A DNA stretch of 64,000 bases, taken from the NCBI RefSeq assembly GCF_012273655.1, contig NZ_JAAWWP010000003.1, forward strand, positions 372,001 to 436,000. Direction: 5' to 3'. Below the pieces are notes generated by a model that saw only the letters and a list, made by a program, of their open reading frames with translations, was not told where the DNA came from and searched no databases. Of this stretch, positions 1 through 11,040 are shown one piece after another. The stretch is from Streptomyces physcomitrii (GTDB taxonomy: Bacteria; Actinomycetota; Actinomycetes; Streptomycetales; Streptomycetaceae). The position numbers and the translations under genes were made by a program. Each line of letters starts with the position of its first letter. The stretch's first letter is position 1.

Positions 1-561
1 GAGAAGCAGCACCCGGAGGGCACCGTCGTCTACCGGGATCTGGCGGCCGAACCGCTGCCGCACCTCGACGGGCTCGGCGCCTCCGCGGGCTTCGCCGACC
101 CCGCGCAGCACACCCCGGAGCAGGCGGACGCCTTCGCCCGGCGGCTGACGCTGATCGAGGAGCTGGAGCAGGCGGACGCCGTGCTGATCGGCGCCCCGAT
201 GTACAACTTCACGATCCCGTCCACCCTCAAGGCCTGGCTGGACCACGTGATCCTGGTCGGCCGCACCGGCGGCGAGGACCCGTCCGGCAAGGGCAAGCCG
301 CTCACGATCGTGGCCAGCCGCGGCGGCTCGACGGCGCCGGGCACCCCGCGCGAGCGCTACGAGTACGTGCAGAACTATCTGCAGGCGGTCCTCGGCGACA
401 TGATGGGCTTCGAGGTGGACTTCATCGTCCCGGAGCTGACCCTCGCCGCGAGCACGCCCGCGATGGCCGACCTGGTCCCCGCAGCCGAGGCCTCCCGCGC
501 CAAGGCCCTCGACGAGGCCGAGCAGAAGGCCGTGCTCCTCGCCCAGCGCCTCGCCGCCTGA
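1..561 (+). CDS. FMN-dependent NADH-azoreductase (5' end outside window)
   Basis: The visible 186 codons have no start, so the N-terminal flavodoxin P-loop strand lies left of the window. The visible part has the AzoR/flavodoxin-like fold: APMYNF followed by STLKAWLDHV is the FMN-isoalloxazine binding loop typical of the family, and SRGGS is the second flavin-contacting loop. Family members are cytoplasmic homodimers that reduce azo bonds and quinones with NADH. The gene is followed by a strong hairpin and is the only gene of its unit visible here. The family is clear; the physiological substrate is not. Confidence 0.88.
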   Translation, partial: EKQHPEGTVVYRDLAAEPLPHLDGLGASAGFADPAQHTPEQADAFARRLTLIEELEQADAVLIGAPMYNFTIPSTLKAWLDHVILVGRTGGEDPSGKGKPLTIVASRGGSTAPGTPRERYEYVQNYLQAVLGDMMGFEVDFIVPELTLAASTPAMADLVPAAEASRAKALDEAEQKAVLLAQRLAA

Positions 562-619
562 TCACCCGACGACCGCCCGGCACCGCCCGGCCGCGAACTG
601 CCGCCGCCCCGCGGACCGT

Positions 620-663
620 CGAAGGCCCCGGCCCCCGTCCACCCCACGGGACCGGGGCCTTCG
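620..663 (+). terminator. hairpin terminator after the azoreductase gene
   Basis: Perfect 12-bp inverted repeat (CGAAGGCCCCGG at 620-631 and its complement at 652-663) about 60 bp after the stop codon. There is no T-run, as is common for Streptomyces terminators. Confidence 0.65.
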
Positions 664-763
664 CGCTCCCGGCCCTTCCGGCCGGCGTTCCGCCGAGCCC
701 GCCCGCCCTGTGTGCTCCCTCACAGGCGTACGGGCACCCGGGCACGGCCAGGTGACCGGACAC

Positions 764-806
764 ACAAAAAAGACCCCGCCCGGAGCCTTCGCTCCGACCG
801 AGGTCA
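764..806 (-). terminator. Rho-independent terminator of tRNA-Leu
   Basis: Read on the minus strand, a GC-rich stem (GGAGC-GAAG-GCTCC core, extended by GACC/GGTC) is followed by six T residues. It begins about 40 nt beyond the 3' end of tRNA-Leu. Confidence 0.7.
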
Positions 807-846
807 TTTCTGACTTCGTGGACACCGTCGGTGTCACCAAGATGAG

Positions 847-930
847 TGCGCGAGGGGGGAGTTGAACCCCCACGCCCTTTCGGGCACTGGAACCTGAATC
901 CAGCGCGTCTGCCTATTCCGCCACCCGCGC
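847..930 (-). tRNA. tRNA-Leu (anticodon CAG)
   Basis: The minus strand folds as a class II tRNA with a long variable arm. Acceptor GCGCGGG pairs with CTCGCGC, the anticodon loop is TTCAGGT (CAG), and the T-loop is GGTTCAACTCC-like. CCA is not encoded. It reads CUG, the dominant leucine codon in this genome. Confidence 0.93.
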
Positions 931-1708
931 ATGGGTGTTGTCGCTGCTGTCTCTCACTGGCGGTGGGAGCGCCTTCCGACATCCAGAAGATTAGCACGGT
1001 GCCGAGGGTGGATTCACATCCGTATTACCGGGCAGCCCGGGCCCCTCCCGGCCCGTACCGGGACGGTGAAGCCGCTCCTCGCACCCCTGCCCCGGGACCG
1101 GCCGGCCGCCCCCGGCGACCGTTCCGCCCCGCGCCCGCCCCCTTCCGTTTCCCTTTGCCGCTTCCCTCCGCCGCTTCTCTCCGCCACGCAACAACCTCGC
1201 ACCAGTCGGGCCCGTACCCCCTGACTTGTCCCGGTCCTGTCCACAGGTGCGGGACACTGGCTTGCGGCCCGTTCTACGATCCGACCGAGGACGCCCGGGC
1301 TGCGGACGCACGAGTACGGAACGCAAGCACGGCGGGGGACGGAAGAGGGACGCGCGGTGACGGGAGACGGGCGGTGCGGACGGTACCGGTGGTCCGGTTC
1401 CGGTCCGGGCGGCCGGCGGACGGATCGGCGGTCCCGGCCGTGGGCATGACCAGGTGGGGCACGAGCTGTGAGGGTCGACACTCCTCGCCGGGCGGTTCCG
1501 GGGGAACCGGGTGTTTTCCCGGTGCGTGGATACGATCGGTAAGCAGGATCAGTGCGCCGGGGAGGGTGGCGGTACCGGAAGCCGGGCAGGCGGCCGGGCA
1601 GCGGTACCGGCGGGCGGTGCGCAAGGACGGCGGCACGCACGACGGGCGGGCCGGAGCAGGAAGACAGCAGAGCGCGTACGCAGGACGCGGCGAAGGAGGA
1701 GGTGCCCC
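931..1708. other. non-coding region before fhaA
   Basis: About 780 bp between tRNA-Leu and fhaA. Open frames here read as Arg/Pro-rich shadows and have no recognisable domain. It should hold the promoter of the fhaA operon, but no convincing -10/-35 pair was identified. A single DnaA-box-like CTGTCCACA lies at 1237-1245. Confidence 0.5.
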
Positions 1709-2563
1709 GTGGGAGTCCTGAAGAAGTTCGAACAGCGCCTGGAGGGGCTGGTCAACGGCACCTTCGCCAAGGTGTTCAAGTCCGAGGTGCAGCCGGTGGA
1801 GATCGCCGGTGCGCTGCAGCGGGAGTGCGACAACAACGCGACCATCTGGAACCGCGACCGGACCGTCGTGCCCAATGACTTCATCGTCGAGCTGAGCGCG
1901 CCGGACTTCGAGCGCCTCAGCCCCTACGCGGGCCAGCTCGGGGACGAACTGGCCGGCATGGTGCGCGACTACGCGAAGCAGCAGCGGTACACCTTCATGG
2001 GCCCGATCAAGGTGCACCTGGAGAAGGCCGAGGACCTGGACACCGGTCTGTACCGGGTGCGCAGCCGCACCCTGGCCTCCAGCACCTCCCAGGCGCCCGG
2101 CCCCGGCGGGCCAGGTCCCGGCGGCGCCCCCGCGCATCCGCCGCAGGGCCGCCCCGGCGGCGGGTACGGATACCCGCAGGCCCCCGCCGGCGCCCCGCCG
2201 ATGCCCTCGGCTCCGCCGCCCGGCCGTCCCGCCTCCCCGCCCGGCGCCCCGGCGCGACCCGGTGCGGGAGGCCGCGGCCAGGCGACGCGCTGCTGGATCG
2301 AGATCAACGGCAACCGCCACCAGATCGCCCGCGCCACGCTCGTCCTCGGCCGCAGCACCGAGGCCGACGTGCGGATCGACGACCCCGGCGTCTCGCGCCG
2401 GCACTGCGAGATCCGGACCGGAACGCCCCCCACGATCCAGGATCTCGGTTCCACGAACGGCATCGTGGTGGACGGGCAGCACACCACCCGCGCTACGCTC
2501 CGCGACGGCTCCCGGATCGTCGTGGGGAGCACCACCATCATTTACCGGCAAGCCGAAGGGTGA
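1709..2563 (+). CDS. fhaA: FHA domain protein with DUF3662 N-terminus (FhaA type)
   Basis: A 284-residue cytoplasmic phospho-threonine reader. Residues 1 to about 115 are the DUF3662 (FhaA N-terminal) domain beginning VLKKFEQRLE. A Pro/Gly-rich linker follows, and the last 90 residues are an FHA domain with LGRSTEADVRIDD, SRRHCEI and DLGSTNG. In mycobacteria the homologue binds phosphorylated MviN and PknB targets to tune peptidoglycan synthesis. The GTG at 1709 is chosen because AAGGAGGA lies just upstream and the conserved N-terminus starts there; the upstream extension is low-complexity. It is the first gene of the operon and ends 10 bp before fhaB. Confidence 0.93.
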   Translation: MGVLKKFEQRLEGLVNGTFAKVFKSEVQPVEIAGALQRECDNNATIWNRDRTVVPNDFIVELSAPDFERLSPYAGQLGDELAGMVRDYAKQQRYTFMGPIKVHLEKAEDLDTGLYRVRSRTLASSTSQAPGPGGPGPGGAPAHPPQGRPGGGYGYPQAPAGAPPMPSAPPPGRPASPPGAPARPGAGGRGQATRCWIEINGNRHQIARATLVLGRSTEADVRIDDPGVSRRHCEIRTGTPPTIQDLGSTNGIVVDGQHTTRATLRDGSRIVVGSTTIIYRQAEG

Positions 2564-2573
2564 AGCGGGGGCA

Positions 2574-3089
2574 ATGTCAGAGCTGACCCTGACGGTCATG
2601 CGGCTGGGTTTCCTGGCCGTTCTGTGGCTGTTCGTGATCGTGGCCGTACAGGTCATCCGCAGCGACCTGTTCGGTACGCGTGTCACCCAGCGCGGGGCCG
2701 CTCGGCGGGACGCCCGGCCGCAGCAGGCCGCGCGCCAGTCCGCCCCGCCGCCGCAGCAGCAGCGCCAGAGCGGCGGCGGGCGCCAGCGCCGCGGCGCCCC
2801 CACGAAGCTGGTGGTCTCCGAAGGCACCCTCACGGGCACCACGGTCGCCCTCCAGGGGCAGACGATCACCTTGGGCCGGGCCCATGATTCGACGATCGTG
2901 CTGGACGACGACTACGCGTCGAGCAGGCATGCCAGGATCTACCCGGACCGCGACGGCCAGTGGATCGTCGAGGACCTCGGTTCGACGAACGGCACCTATC
3001 TCGACCGGACCCGGCTCACTACCCCGACGCCGATTCCGCCGGGAGCGCCGATCCGTATCGGCAAGACCGTCATCGAGCTGCGGAAGTAG
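2574..3089 (+). CDS. fhaB: membrane-anchored FHA domain protein (FhaB/FipA type)
   Basis: A 171-residue protein with an N-terminal membrane segment (about residues 8-27, rich in L, V and F), a Gln/Arg-rich linker and a C-terminal FHA domain (LGRAHDSTIVLDDDYASSRHA, then DLGSTNGTYLD). FhaB homologues recruit the PASTA kinase phospho-signal to division and wall enzymes. It lies 10 bp after fhaA and about 140 bp before the phosphatase gene, so it is probably cotranscribed with both. The ATG at 2574 directly precedes the membrane segment. Confidence 0.92.
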   Translation: MSELTLTVMRLGFLAVLWLFVIVAVQVIRSDLFGTRVTQRGAARRDARPQQAARQSAPPPQQQRQSGGGRQRRGAPTKLVVSEGTLTGTTVALQGQTITLGRAHDSTIVLDDDYASSRHARIYPDRDGQWIVEDLGSTNGTYLDRTRLTTPTPIPPGAPIRIGKTVIELRK

Positions 3090-3230
3090 TACGCCAATGA
3101 ACGAGCGGAGCGAGCGAAGGGGCGCGGGGCCGGCCGGAGAGCGGCGGGGCCACGGCGTGCTTTCGACCGGAGGGTGGGCAGTGTGGCTCGAGGAGACCGG
3201 CTGCAGTCCGAGCCGACGGGCGAGGTGGGC

Positions 3231-4730
3231 ATGAGCCTGTCACTGCGCTTCGCCGCCGGATCGCACAAGGGCATGATCCGCGAGGGCAACGAGGACTCGG
3301 GTTACGCCGGTCCCCGGCTGCTCGCCATCGCCGACGGCATGGGGGGCCAGGCCGCGGGCGAGGTGGCCTCCTCCGAGGTGATCTCGACGCTGGTCACCCT
3401 CGACGACGACGTACCCGGCTCGGACATCCTGACCTCGCTGGGGACCGCCGTGCAGCGGGCCAACGACCAGCTGCGGGTGATGGTCGAGGAGGACCCGCAG
3501 CTGGAGGGCATGGGCACCACGCTCACCGCGCTGCTGTGGACGGGCCGCCGGCTCGGCCTGGTGCACGTCGGCGACTCGCGGGCCTATCTGCTGCGCGACG
3601 GCGCCCTGACCCAGATCACGCAGGACCACACCTGGGTGCAGCGGCTCGTGGACGAGGGCCGCATCACCGAGGAGGAGGCCACCACGCATCCGCAGCGCTC
3701 GCTGCTGATGCGGGCCCTGGGCAGCGGCGACCACGTCGAGCCCGACCTCTCCATCCGCGAGGTGCGCGCCGGTGACCGCTACCTGATCTGCTCCGACGGA
3801 CTCTCCGGCGTCGTCAGCCATCAGACGATGGAGGACACCCTCGCCAGCTACCAGGGCCCGCAGGAGACCGTGCAGGAGCTGATCCAGCTCGCGCTGCGCG
3901 GCGGCGGCCCCGACAACATCACCGTGATCGTCGCCGACGTCCTCGACATCGACAGCGGCGACACCCTCGCGGGCCGGCTCAGCGACACCCCCGTGGTGGT
4001 CGGCGCGGTCGCCGAGAACCAGCACCAGACCCACGACGACGGCGCCATGGAGACCCCCGCGGGCCGCGCCTCCGGCCTCGGCCGCACCCCCGAACCCCCG
4101 CCCGCCGGAGGCGAGTTCGGTCCGCCCGGCAGCGGCGGCGAGGGGGCGGCGGGGTACGCACCGGAGGGGGGCTTCGGCGCGTACGGGGACGACGACCTCG
4201 ACAAGGGCGGCGGCCGCCGCAGGTGGGTCAAGCCGACCCTCTACGGGGTGCTGGCCCTGGCGGTGATCGCGGGCGGCCTCTACGGGGGCTACCGCTGGAC
4301 GCAGACCCAGTACTACGTCGGCTCCAACGACGGCCATGTCGCGCTGTACCGCGGTATCAGCCAGGACCTCGCCTGGGTGAACCTCTCGAAGGTGCAGAAG
4401 GACCACCCCGAGATCGAACTCAAGTACCTGCCGCCGTACCAGCAGCGGCAGGTCGAGGCGACGATCGTGGAGGACGGCATCGACCAGGCCAACGACAAGA
4501 TCGACGAGCTGGCCCGGCAGGCCACCGCCTGCCGCAAGGAGGAGGAGCGCCGGGCGGCCGAGAAGGAGCAGCCCCCCTCCGGTGACGAGGCCAACCCCTC
4601 GGGCCCGCCGAAGTCGACGGACAAGGGCGGCAAGACCGAGGCCAAGCCCACCAAATCACCCACTCCCACACCGGGCCCCACTCTCTCCGAGGAAGAGAAG
4701 ACCCTGGTCGGGCAGTGCGGCAAGAAGTGA
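3231..4730 (+). CDS. pstP: PP2C-family Ser/Thr phosphatase (PstP type)
   Basis: A 499-residue phosphatase that removes phosphate from Ser/Thr kinases and their targets. The catalytic domain (about 1-240) shows the PP2C metal motifs: REGNED near residue 17, DGMGG at 35-39, GDSRAYL, SDGLSG and GGPDNITVIV. A Gly/Pro-rich linker leads to one membrane helix at about 333-355. An extracytoplasmic C-terminal region of about 140 residues ends in a Lys/Pro/Ser tail. The ATG at 3231 fits the family start; an in-frame GTG at 3183 is possible but adds unconserved residues. It forms an antagonist pair with the PASTA kinase downstream. Confidence 0.93.
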   Translation: MSLSLRFAAGSHKGMIREGNEDSGYAGPRLLAIADGMGGQAAGEVASSEVISTLVTLDDDVPGSDILTSLGTAVQRANDQLRVMVEEDPQLEGMGTTLTALLWTGRRLGLVHVGDSRAYLLRDGALTQITQDHTWVQRLVDEGRITEEEATTHPQRSLLMRALGSGDHVEPDLSIREVRAGDRYLICSDGLSGVVSHQTMEDTLASYQGPQETVQELIQLALRGGGPDNITVIVADVLDIDSGDTLAGRLSDTPVVVGAVAENQHQTHDDGAMETPAGRASGLGRTPEPPPAGGEFGPPGSGGEGAAGYAPEGGFGAYGDDDLDKGGGRRRWVKPTLYGVLALAVIAGGLYGGYRWTQTQYYVGSNDGHVALYRGISQDLAWVNLSKVQKDHPEIELKYLPPYQQRQVEATIVEDGIDQANDKIDELARQATACRKEEERRAAEKEQPPSGDEANPSGPPKSTDKGGKTEAKPTKSPTPTPGPTLSEEEKTLVGQCGKK

Positions 4731-4754
4731 GCAGCTGAGGGGCCCGGGCACACC

Positions 4755-6185
4755 ATGAGCAGTTCCACCTCCACCACGAACACCGCGAACACCTCGACGA
4801 TCGGATCCATCGGCACGCCGAGCCGCCGCAACACCGAGCTGGCGCTCCTTGTCTTCGCCGTCGTCATCCCGGTCTTCGCGTACGTCAATGTCGGCCTCGC
4901 CGTGAACGACGAGGTCCCCACCGGGATGATCGGCTACGGCCTCGGACTCGGCGGTCTCGCGGGCGTCGCGCACCTGGTCGTGCGGAAGTTCGCCCCGTAC
5001 GCCGATCCGCTGCTGCTGCCGCTGGCCACCCTGCTGAACGGCCTGGGTCTGGTCGCCATCTGGCGGCTCGACCAGTCGCCGCGGCTCCAGCAGCGCGCCG
5101 AGAACCTCTTCGGCGCCTTCTCGCCGGACGCGCCGAAACAGCTGATGTACTCGGCGCTCGGCGTCGCCTTCTTCGCGGCGATCCTGGTGTTCCTCAAGGA
5201 CCACCGCATCCTCCAGCGCTATACGTACATCTCGATGGTCGTGGCGCTGGTGCTGCTCGTGGCGCCGGTGTTCTTCCCCGCGGTCAACGGCGCGAAGATC
5301 TGGATCTCGATCGGCGCCTTCACCATCCAGCCCGGTGAGTTCGCGAAGATCATCATCGCGATCTTCTTCTCCGGCTACCTGATGGTGAAGAGAGACGCGC
5401 TGGCGCTGGCCAGCCGCCGGTTCATGGGCCTGTACCTGCCGCGCGGCCGCGACCTCGGCCCGATCATCACGGTGTGGGCGATGAGCCTGCTCATCCTGGT
5501 CTTCGAGACCGACCTCGGCACCTCGCTGCTGTTCTTCGGCATGTTCATCGTGGTGCTGTACGTCGCCACCGAGCGCACCAGCTGGATCGTCTTCGGTCTG
5601 CTGATGTCCGGCATCGGCGCGGTGGGCGTGGCCAGCTTCGAGCCGCATGTGCAGGAGCGCGTCGACGCCTGGCTCAACCCCTTCTCCGACCAGGTGATGC
5701 AGGGCAACAGCGAGCAGATGGCCCAGTCCCTGATGGCCTTCGGCTCCGGCGGTGTGCTCGGCACCGGCCTCGGCCAGGGCGACTCGGACCTGATCGGCTT
5801 CGCCGCCAACTCCGACTTCATCTTCGCCACCTTCGGCGAGGAGCTGGGGCTCGCCGGGGTGATGGCCATCCTGCTGCTGTACGCGTTGATCGTGGAGCGC
5901 GGCATCCGTACCGCCCTGGCCGCCCGCGACCCGTTCGGCAAGCTGCTCGCCGTGGGCCTGTCCAGCGCCTTCGCCATCCAGGTCTTCGTCGTCGCGGGCG
6001 GCGTGATGGGCCTGATCCCGCTGAGCGGCATGACCATGCCCTTCGTCGCCTACGGCGGCTCCTCGGTGATCGCCAACTACGCCCTGATCGGCATCCTGAT
6101 CCGGATCAGCGACACCGCCAGACGCCCGGCCCCCGCCCCCGCCCCGAACCCCGACGCCGAGATGACCCAGGTGGTGCGCCCGTGA
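4755..6185 (+). CDS. rodA: SEDS-family peptidoglycan polymerase (FtsW/RodA/SpoVE)
   Basis: A 476-residue polytopic membrane protein, the glycosyltransferase partner of the class B PBP encoded next. Conserved SEDS features are FGSGGVLGTGLGQGDSD in the large external loop and the C-terminal MGLIPLSGMTMPFVAYGGSS block. About ten to twelve hydrophobic helices can be counted. Its TGA overlaps the GTG of the PBP gene in a GTGA junction at 6182-6185, so the pair is translationally coupled. Synteny with mycobacterial rodA-pbpA supports an elongation or spore-wall role rather than the dcw-cluster FtsW. Confidence 0.92.
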   Translation: MSSSTSTTNTANTSTIGSIGTPSRRNTELALLVFAVVIPVFAYVNVGLAVNDEVPTGMIGYGLGLGGLAGVAHLVVRKFAPYADPLLLPLATLLNGLGLVAIWRLDQSPRLQQRAENLFGAFSPDAPKQLMYSALGVAFFAAILVFLKDHRILQRYTYISMVVALVLLVAPVFFPAVNGAKIWISIGAFTIQPGEFAKIIIAIFFSGYLMVKRDALALASRRFMGLYLPRGRDLGPIITVWAMSLLILVFETDLGTSLLFFGMFIVVLYVATERTSWIVFGLLMSGIGAVGVASFEPHVQERVDAWLNPFSDQVMQGNSEQMAQSLMAFGSGGVLGTGLGQGDSDLIGFAANSDFIFATFGEELGLAGVMAILLLYALIVERGIRTALAARDPFGKLLAVGLSSAFAIQVFVVAGGVMGLIPLSGMTMPFVAYGGSSVIANYALIGILIRISDTARRPAPAPAPNPDAEMTQVVRP

Positions 6186-7651
6186 ACAAGCCCCTGCGCC
6201 GGATCGCGATCTTCTGCGGGCTGCTGGTTCTCGCGCTGCTCGCCCGCGACAACTGGATCCAGTACGTCGCCGCCGACGAGCTGCGCACCCACGAGAAGAA
6301 CCGCCGCGTCGCCATCGAGCGGTACGCCTCGCCGCGCGGCAACATCATCGTGGACGGCAAGCCGATCACCGGGTCCACCAAGACCTCGGGCAGCGACTTC
6401 GCCTATAAGCGCACCTACAGCAACGGCCCGATGTGGGCCCCCGTCACCGGTTACGCCTCCCAGGCCTTCGGCGCCACCCAGCTGGAGAGCCTGGAGGACG
6501 GCATCCTCACCGGCAACGACGACCGCCTCTTCTTCCGCCGCACCCTGGACATGCTCACCGGCAAGAAGAAGGAGGGCGGCAACGTCGTCACCACCCTCAA
6601 CGCGGACGCCCAGAAGGCGGCCTTCGAGGGACTCGGCGGCAAGAAGGGCGCGGTGGCCGCCCTGGACCCGCGCACCGGCGCCATCCTCGCGCTGGCCTCC
6701 ACGCCCTCCTACGACCCCTCCACCTTCGCGGGGAACTCCACGACCACGGACTCCAAGGCCTGGGAGAAGCTCCAGAAGAAGCAGAACCCGGACGAGCCGA
6801 TGCTCAACCGGGCGCTGCGGCAGACCTACCCGCCCGGCTCCACCTTCAAGGTGGTGACCGCCGCGGCGGCCCTGGAGCACGGCCTCTACGAGAACCCGGA
6901 CGACAAGACCAAGTCGCCGCTGCCCTGGACCATGCCCGGCACCAACACCGAGCTGAAGAACGAGGGCGACATCCCCTGCGAGAACGCGACCCTGCGCGAG
7001 GCCCTGCGGGTCTCCTGCAACACCGTGTTCGGCAAGATCGGTTCGGACCTCGAGAACGACAAGATGCTGGAGACGGCGGAGGAGTTCGGCTTCAACAAGG
7101 AGCAGTTCACGCCGGTGCGCACCAATGCCTCCAACTTCTCCGACGACATGAACAAGTCGCAGACCGCGCTCTCCTCCATCGGCCAGTTCAACACCGCGGC
7201 GACCCCGCTGCAGATGGCGATGGTCGCCTCCGCGGTCGCCAACGACGGCACGCTGATGGAGCCGTACATGATCAGCCAGCTCCAGGCGCCCAACCTCGAC
7301 GTGGTCGAGAAGACCTCGCCGAAGAAGATGAGCGAGCCGCTGTCCGAGGAGAACGCGCAGAAGCTCCAGGACATGATGGAGACCGTCGTCGACAAGGGCA
7401 CCGGCCAGAACGCCAAGATCGACGGCGTCACGGTCGGCGGCAAGACGGGTACCGCGCAGCACGGCGTCGCCAACAGCAAGAACCCGTACGCGTGGTTCAT
7501 CTCCTACGCGAAGACCGACTCGGGCTCCCCGGTGGCGGTGGCCGTGGTCGTGGAGGACTCCGACGCCAGCCGCGACGACATCTCCGGTGGCGGCCTCGCC
7601 GCCCCCATCGCCCGGGACGTGATGAAGGCGGTCGTCGACAGCAAGCAGTGA
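6182..7651 (+). CDS. pbpA: class B penicillin-binding protein (PbpA type, transpeptidase)
   Basis: A 489-residue DD-transpeptidase with one N-terminal anchor (about residues 7-22). Transpeptidase motifs are S220-T-F-K223 (nucleophile), S278-C-N280 and K421-T-G. ERYASPRGNI is the short PBP dimerisation-domain start. It has no transglycosylase domain and so depends on the SEDS protein upstream. The GTG start overlaps the stop of that gene by 4 bp. The gene ends about 170 bp before the kinase gene. It is shorter than FtsI-type PBPs and lacks PASTA repeats. Confidence 0.94.
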   Translation: MNKPLRRIAIFCGLLVLALLARDNWIQYVAADELRTHEKNRRVAIERYASPRGNIIVDGKPITGSTKTSGSDFAYKRTYSNGPMWAPVTGYASQAFGATQLESLEDGILTGNDDRLFFRRTLDMLTGKKKEGGNVVTTLNADAQKAAFEGLGGKKGAVAALDPRTGAILALASTPSYDPSTFAGNSTTTDSKAWEKLQKKQNPDEPMLNRALRQTYPPGSTFKVVTAAAALEHGLYENPDDKTKSPLPWTMPGTNTELKNEGDIPCENATLREALRVSCNTVFGKIGSDLENDKMLETAEEFGFNKEQFTPVRTNASNFSDDMNKSQTALSSIGQFNTAATPLQMAMVASAVANDGTLMEPYMISQLQAPNLDVVEKTSPKKMSEPLSEENAQKLQDMMETVVDKGTGQNAKIDGVTVGGKTGTAQHGVANSKNPYAWFISYAKTDSGSPVAVAVVVEDSDASRDDISGGGLAAPIARDVMKAVVDSKQ

Positions 7652-7822
7652 CCCCGGTCACGACGCCTTCACACCGGTGTCCCGAGGGGGTACCGGTCCG
7701 GTATCGGGTCACGGTGACGGGTCGGGCCGGGCAGCACAGGCCGGGTACGGTATGCCCGGGCAGCACACCGCCGGGCCGCGCAGAGCGTGCGGCCGGGAAC
7801 GACGGAGAGGGCTGGATTAGCT

Positions 7823-9838
<2,016 letters not shown>

Positions 9839-9897
9839 GGCCCCGCGGAACCTGAGCCCCGGCCGCTGAAGCACGGCCCGTACGGCAGGCAGCACGG

Positions 9898-9940
9898 CGA
9901 AGTCCCCGGCACCACCCGCGAGGTGGGGCCGGGGACTTCG
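9898..9940 (+). terminator. terminator after the PASTA kinase gene
   Basis: Long inverted repeat: CGAAGTCCCCGG at the left, CCGGGGACTTCG at the right, with an inner ACCACC/GGTGG extension. It starts about 60 bp after the stop codon. The facing sortase gene ends about 110 bp further on. Confidence 0.65.
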
Positions 9941-9983
9941 GCGTGGAGGGGGACTTCCGGCGCACCGCGCTCTGCGGGTGGAC

Positions 9984-10033
9984 GAGCGGGAGGGAAGCCG
10001 GGGAGGGCGAGCGGGAGGGAAGCCGGGGAGGGC
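9984..10033. repeat. perfect 25-bp tandem duplication
   Basis: Two identical 25-bp units (9984-10008 and 10009-10033), followed by a 6-bp start of a third, in the gap between the convergent kinase and sortase genes. Each unit is purine-rich (GAGCGGGAGGGAAG core). No coding role. Confidence 0.8.
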
Positions 10034-10052
10034 GAGCGGCGGAGCGCCTGCC

Positions 10053-10937
10053 TCAGCGGATCTCCTTCGGGGGCGTGCGCTCCGCGTCGACCTTCTCGGT
10101 GCGGACCAGTTCGCCCCAGACCACATAGCGGTACCGGGAGGTGAAGACCGGGGTGCAGGTCGTCAGGGTGAGGTACCGGCCGGGCTTCTCGCGTCCGGAG
10201 TCGCCGGGGATCGCGTTCAGGACACCGACGTTGTACTTCGAGGTCTCCGGGAGCGTCGCGTAGACCCGGTAGACGTACCAGACGTCCTTGGTCTCGAAGA
10301 CGACCGGATCGCCCTTCTTGATCTTGTCGATGCGGTGGAACCTGGCGCCGTGGCCGTCGCGGTGGGCGGCGAGCGAGAAGTTGCCCTTCTCGTCCTTCGG
10401 CAGCGCGGACTTGACGGGCTGGGTGTAGTACCCGGCGACGCCGTCGTTGAGGACCTTCGCGGAGGTGCCCTTCTTGACGAGCACCTCGTCCTTGCTCATC
10501 GCCGGTACGTGCAGGAAGCCGAGGCCGCCCTCGGTGTCCAGTCCGCCGGGACCCTGGTCCTTGCCGTCCCCGTGCGCCCAGTTGTCGCGGACCCGCTCGC
10601 TCTGCCGGTCGGACTCGCGGTCGGCGATGACGTTCGTCCACCACAGCGAGTAGACGACGAAGAGGCCGAGCACCAGGCCCGCGGTGATGAGGAGTTCACC
10701 GAAGACGCCGACCGCGGTGACGATCCGTCCCGGCGCGCGCCGCCGCCGCACGGGCGCCGCTTCCGCCGCCGCGGACTCCTCCCCAGCGGGCTGTTCCGTC
10801 GCGGGCTGCTCCGCCACGGGCGGTTCGGCCACGGGCGGTTCGGCCACGGGCCGCTCCTTCGAGGCCTCCTCTGTCGTGGACTCCTGTGCCGCGGGCTGCT
10901 CCTCCCGGTCGCGGTCCGCGTCGCTGCCTGCTGTCAC
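10053..10937 (-). CDS. class E sortase
   Basis: A 294-residue membrane-anchored transpeptidase that attaches surface proteins to the wall. An acidic Pro/Glu-rich cytoplasmic N-terminus (with a repeated VAEPP unit) precedes a membrane helix (about 75-100). The sortase fold holds the catalytic His in AAHRDGHG, Cys in LTLTTC and Arg in SRYR. Class E enzymes of Streptomyces recognise LAXTG-type signals and sort chaplins, but no substrate gene is present in this window. It lies about 100 bp after the second sortase gene in the same direction. Confidence 0.9.
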   Translation of the reverse strand: MTAGSDADRDREEQPAAQESTTEEASKERPVAEPPVAEPPVAEQPATEQPAGEESAAAEAAPVRRRRAPGRIVTAVGVFGELLITAGLVLGLFVVYSLWWTNVIADRESDRQSERVRDNWAHGDGKDQGPGGLDTEGGLGFLHVPAMSKDEVLVKKGTSAKVLNDGVAGYYTQPVKSALPKDEKGNFSLAAHRDGHGARFHRIDKIKKGDPVVFETKDVWYVYRVYATLPETSKYNVGVLNAIPGDSGREKPGRYLTLTTCTPVFTSRYRYVVWGELVRTEKVDAERTPPKEIR

Positions 10938-11040
10938 TGCCCCTGCCCGTCCGTCTCAGGTACTCGCCCGACCGCCCGTGCCACGCACGGCTCGACCCCG
11001 CCCGCCCGGCGGGCCGTTGGGCGCGCCCGGCCCGGGTCCC

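Noticed and set aside
846-1721. 291-codon plus-strand frame from tRNA-Leu to fhaA
   Set aside because: It crosses the tRNA gene and the fhaA start, has no domain and has shadow-like composition.
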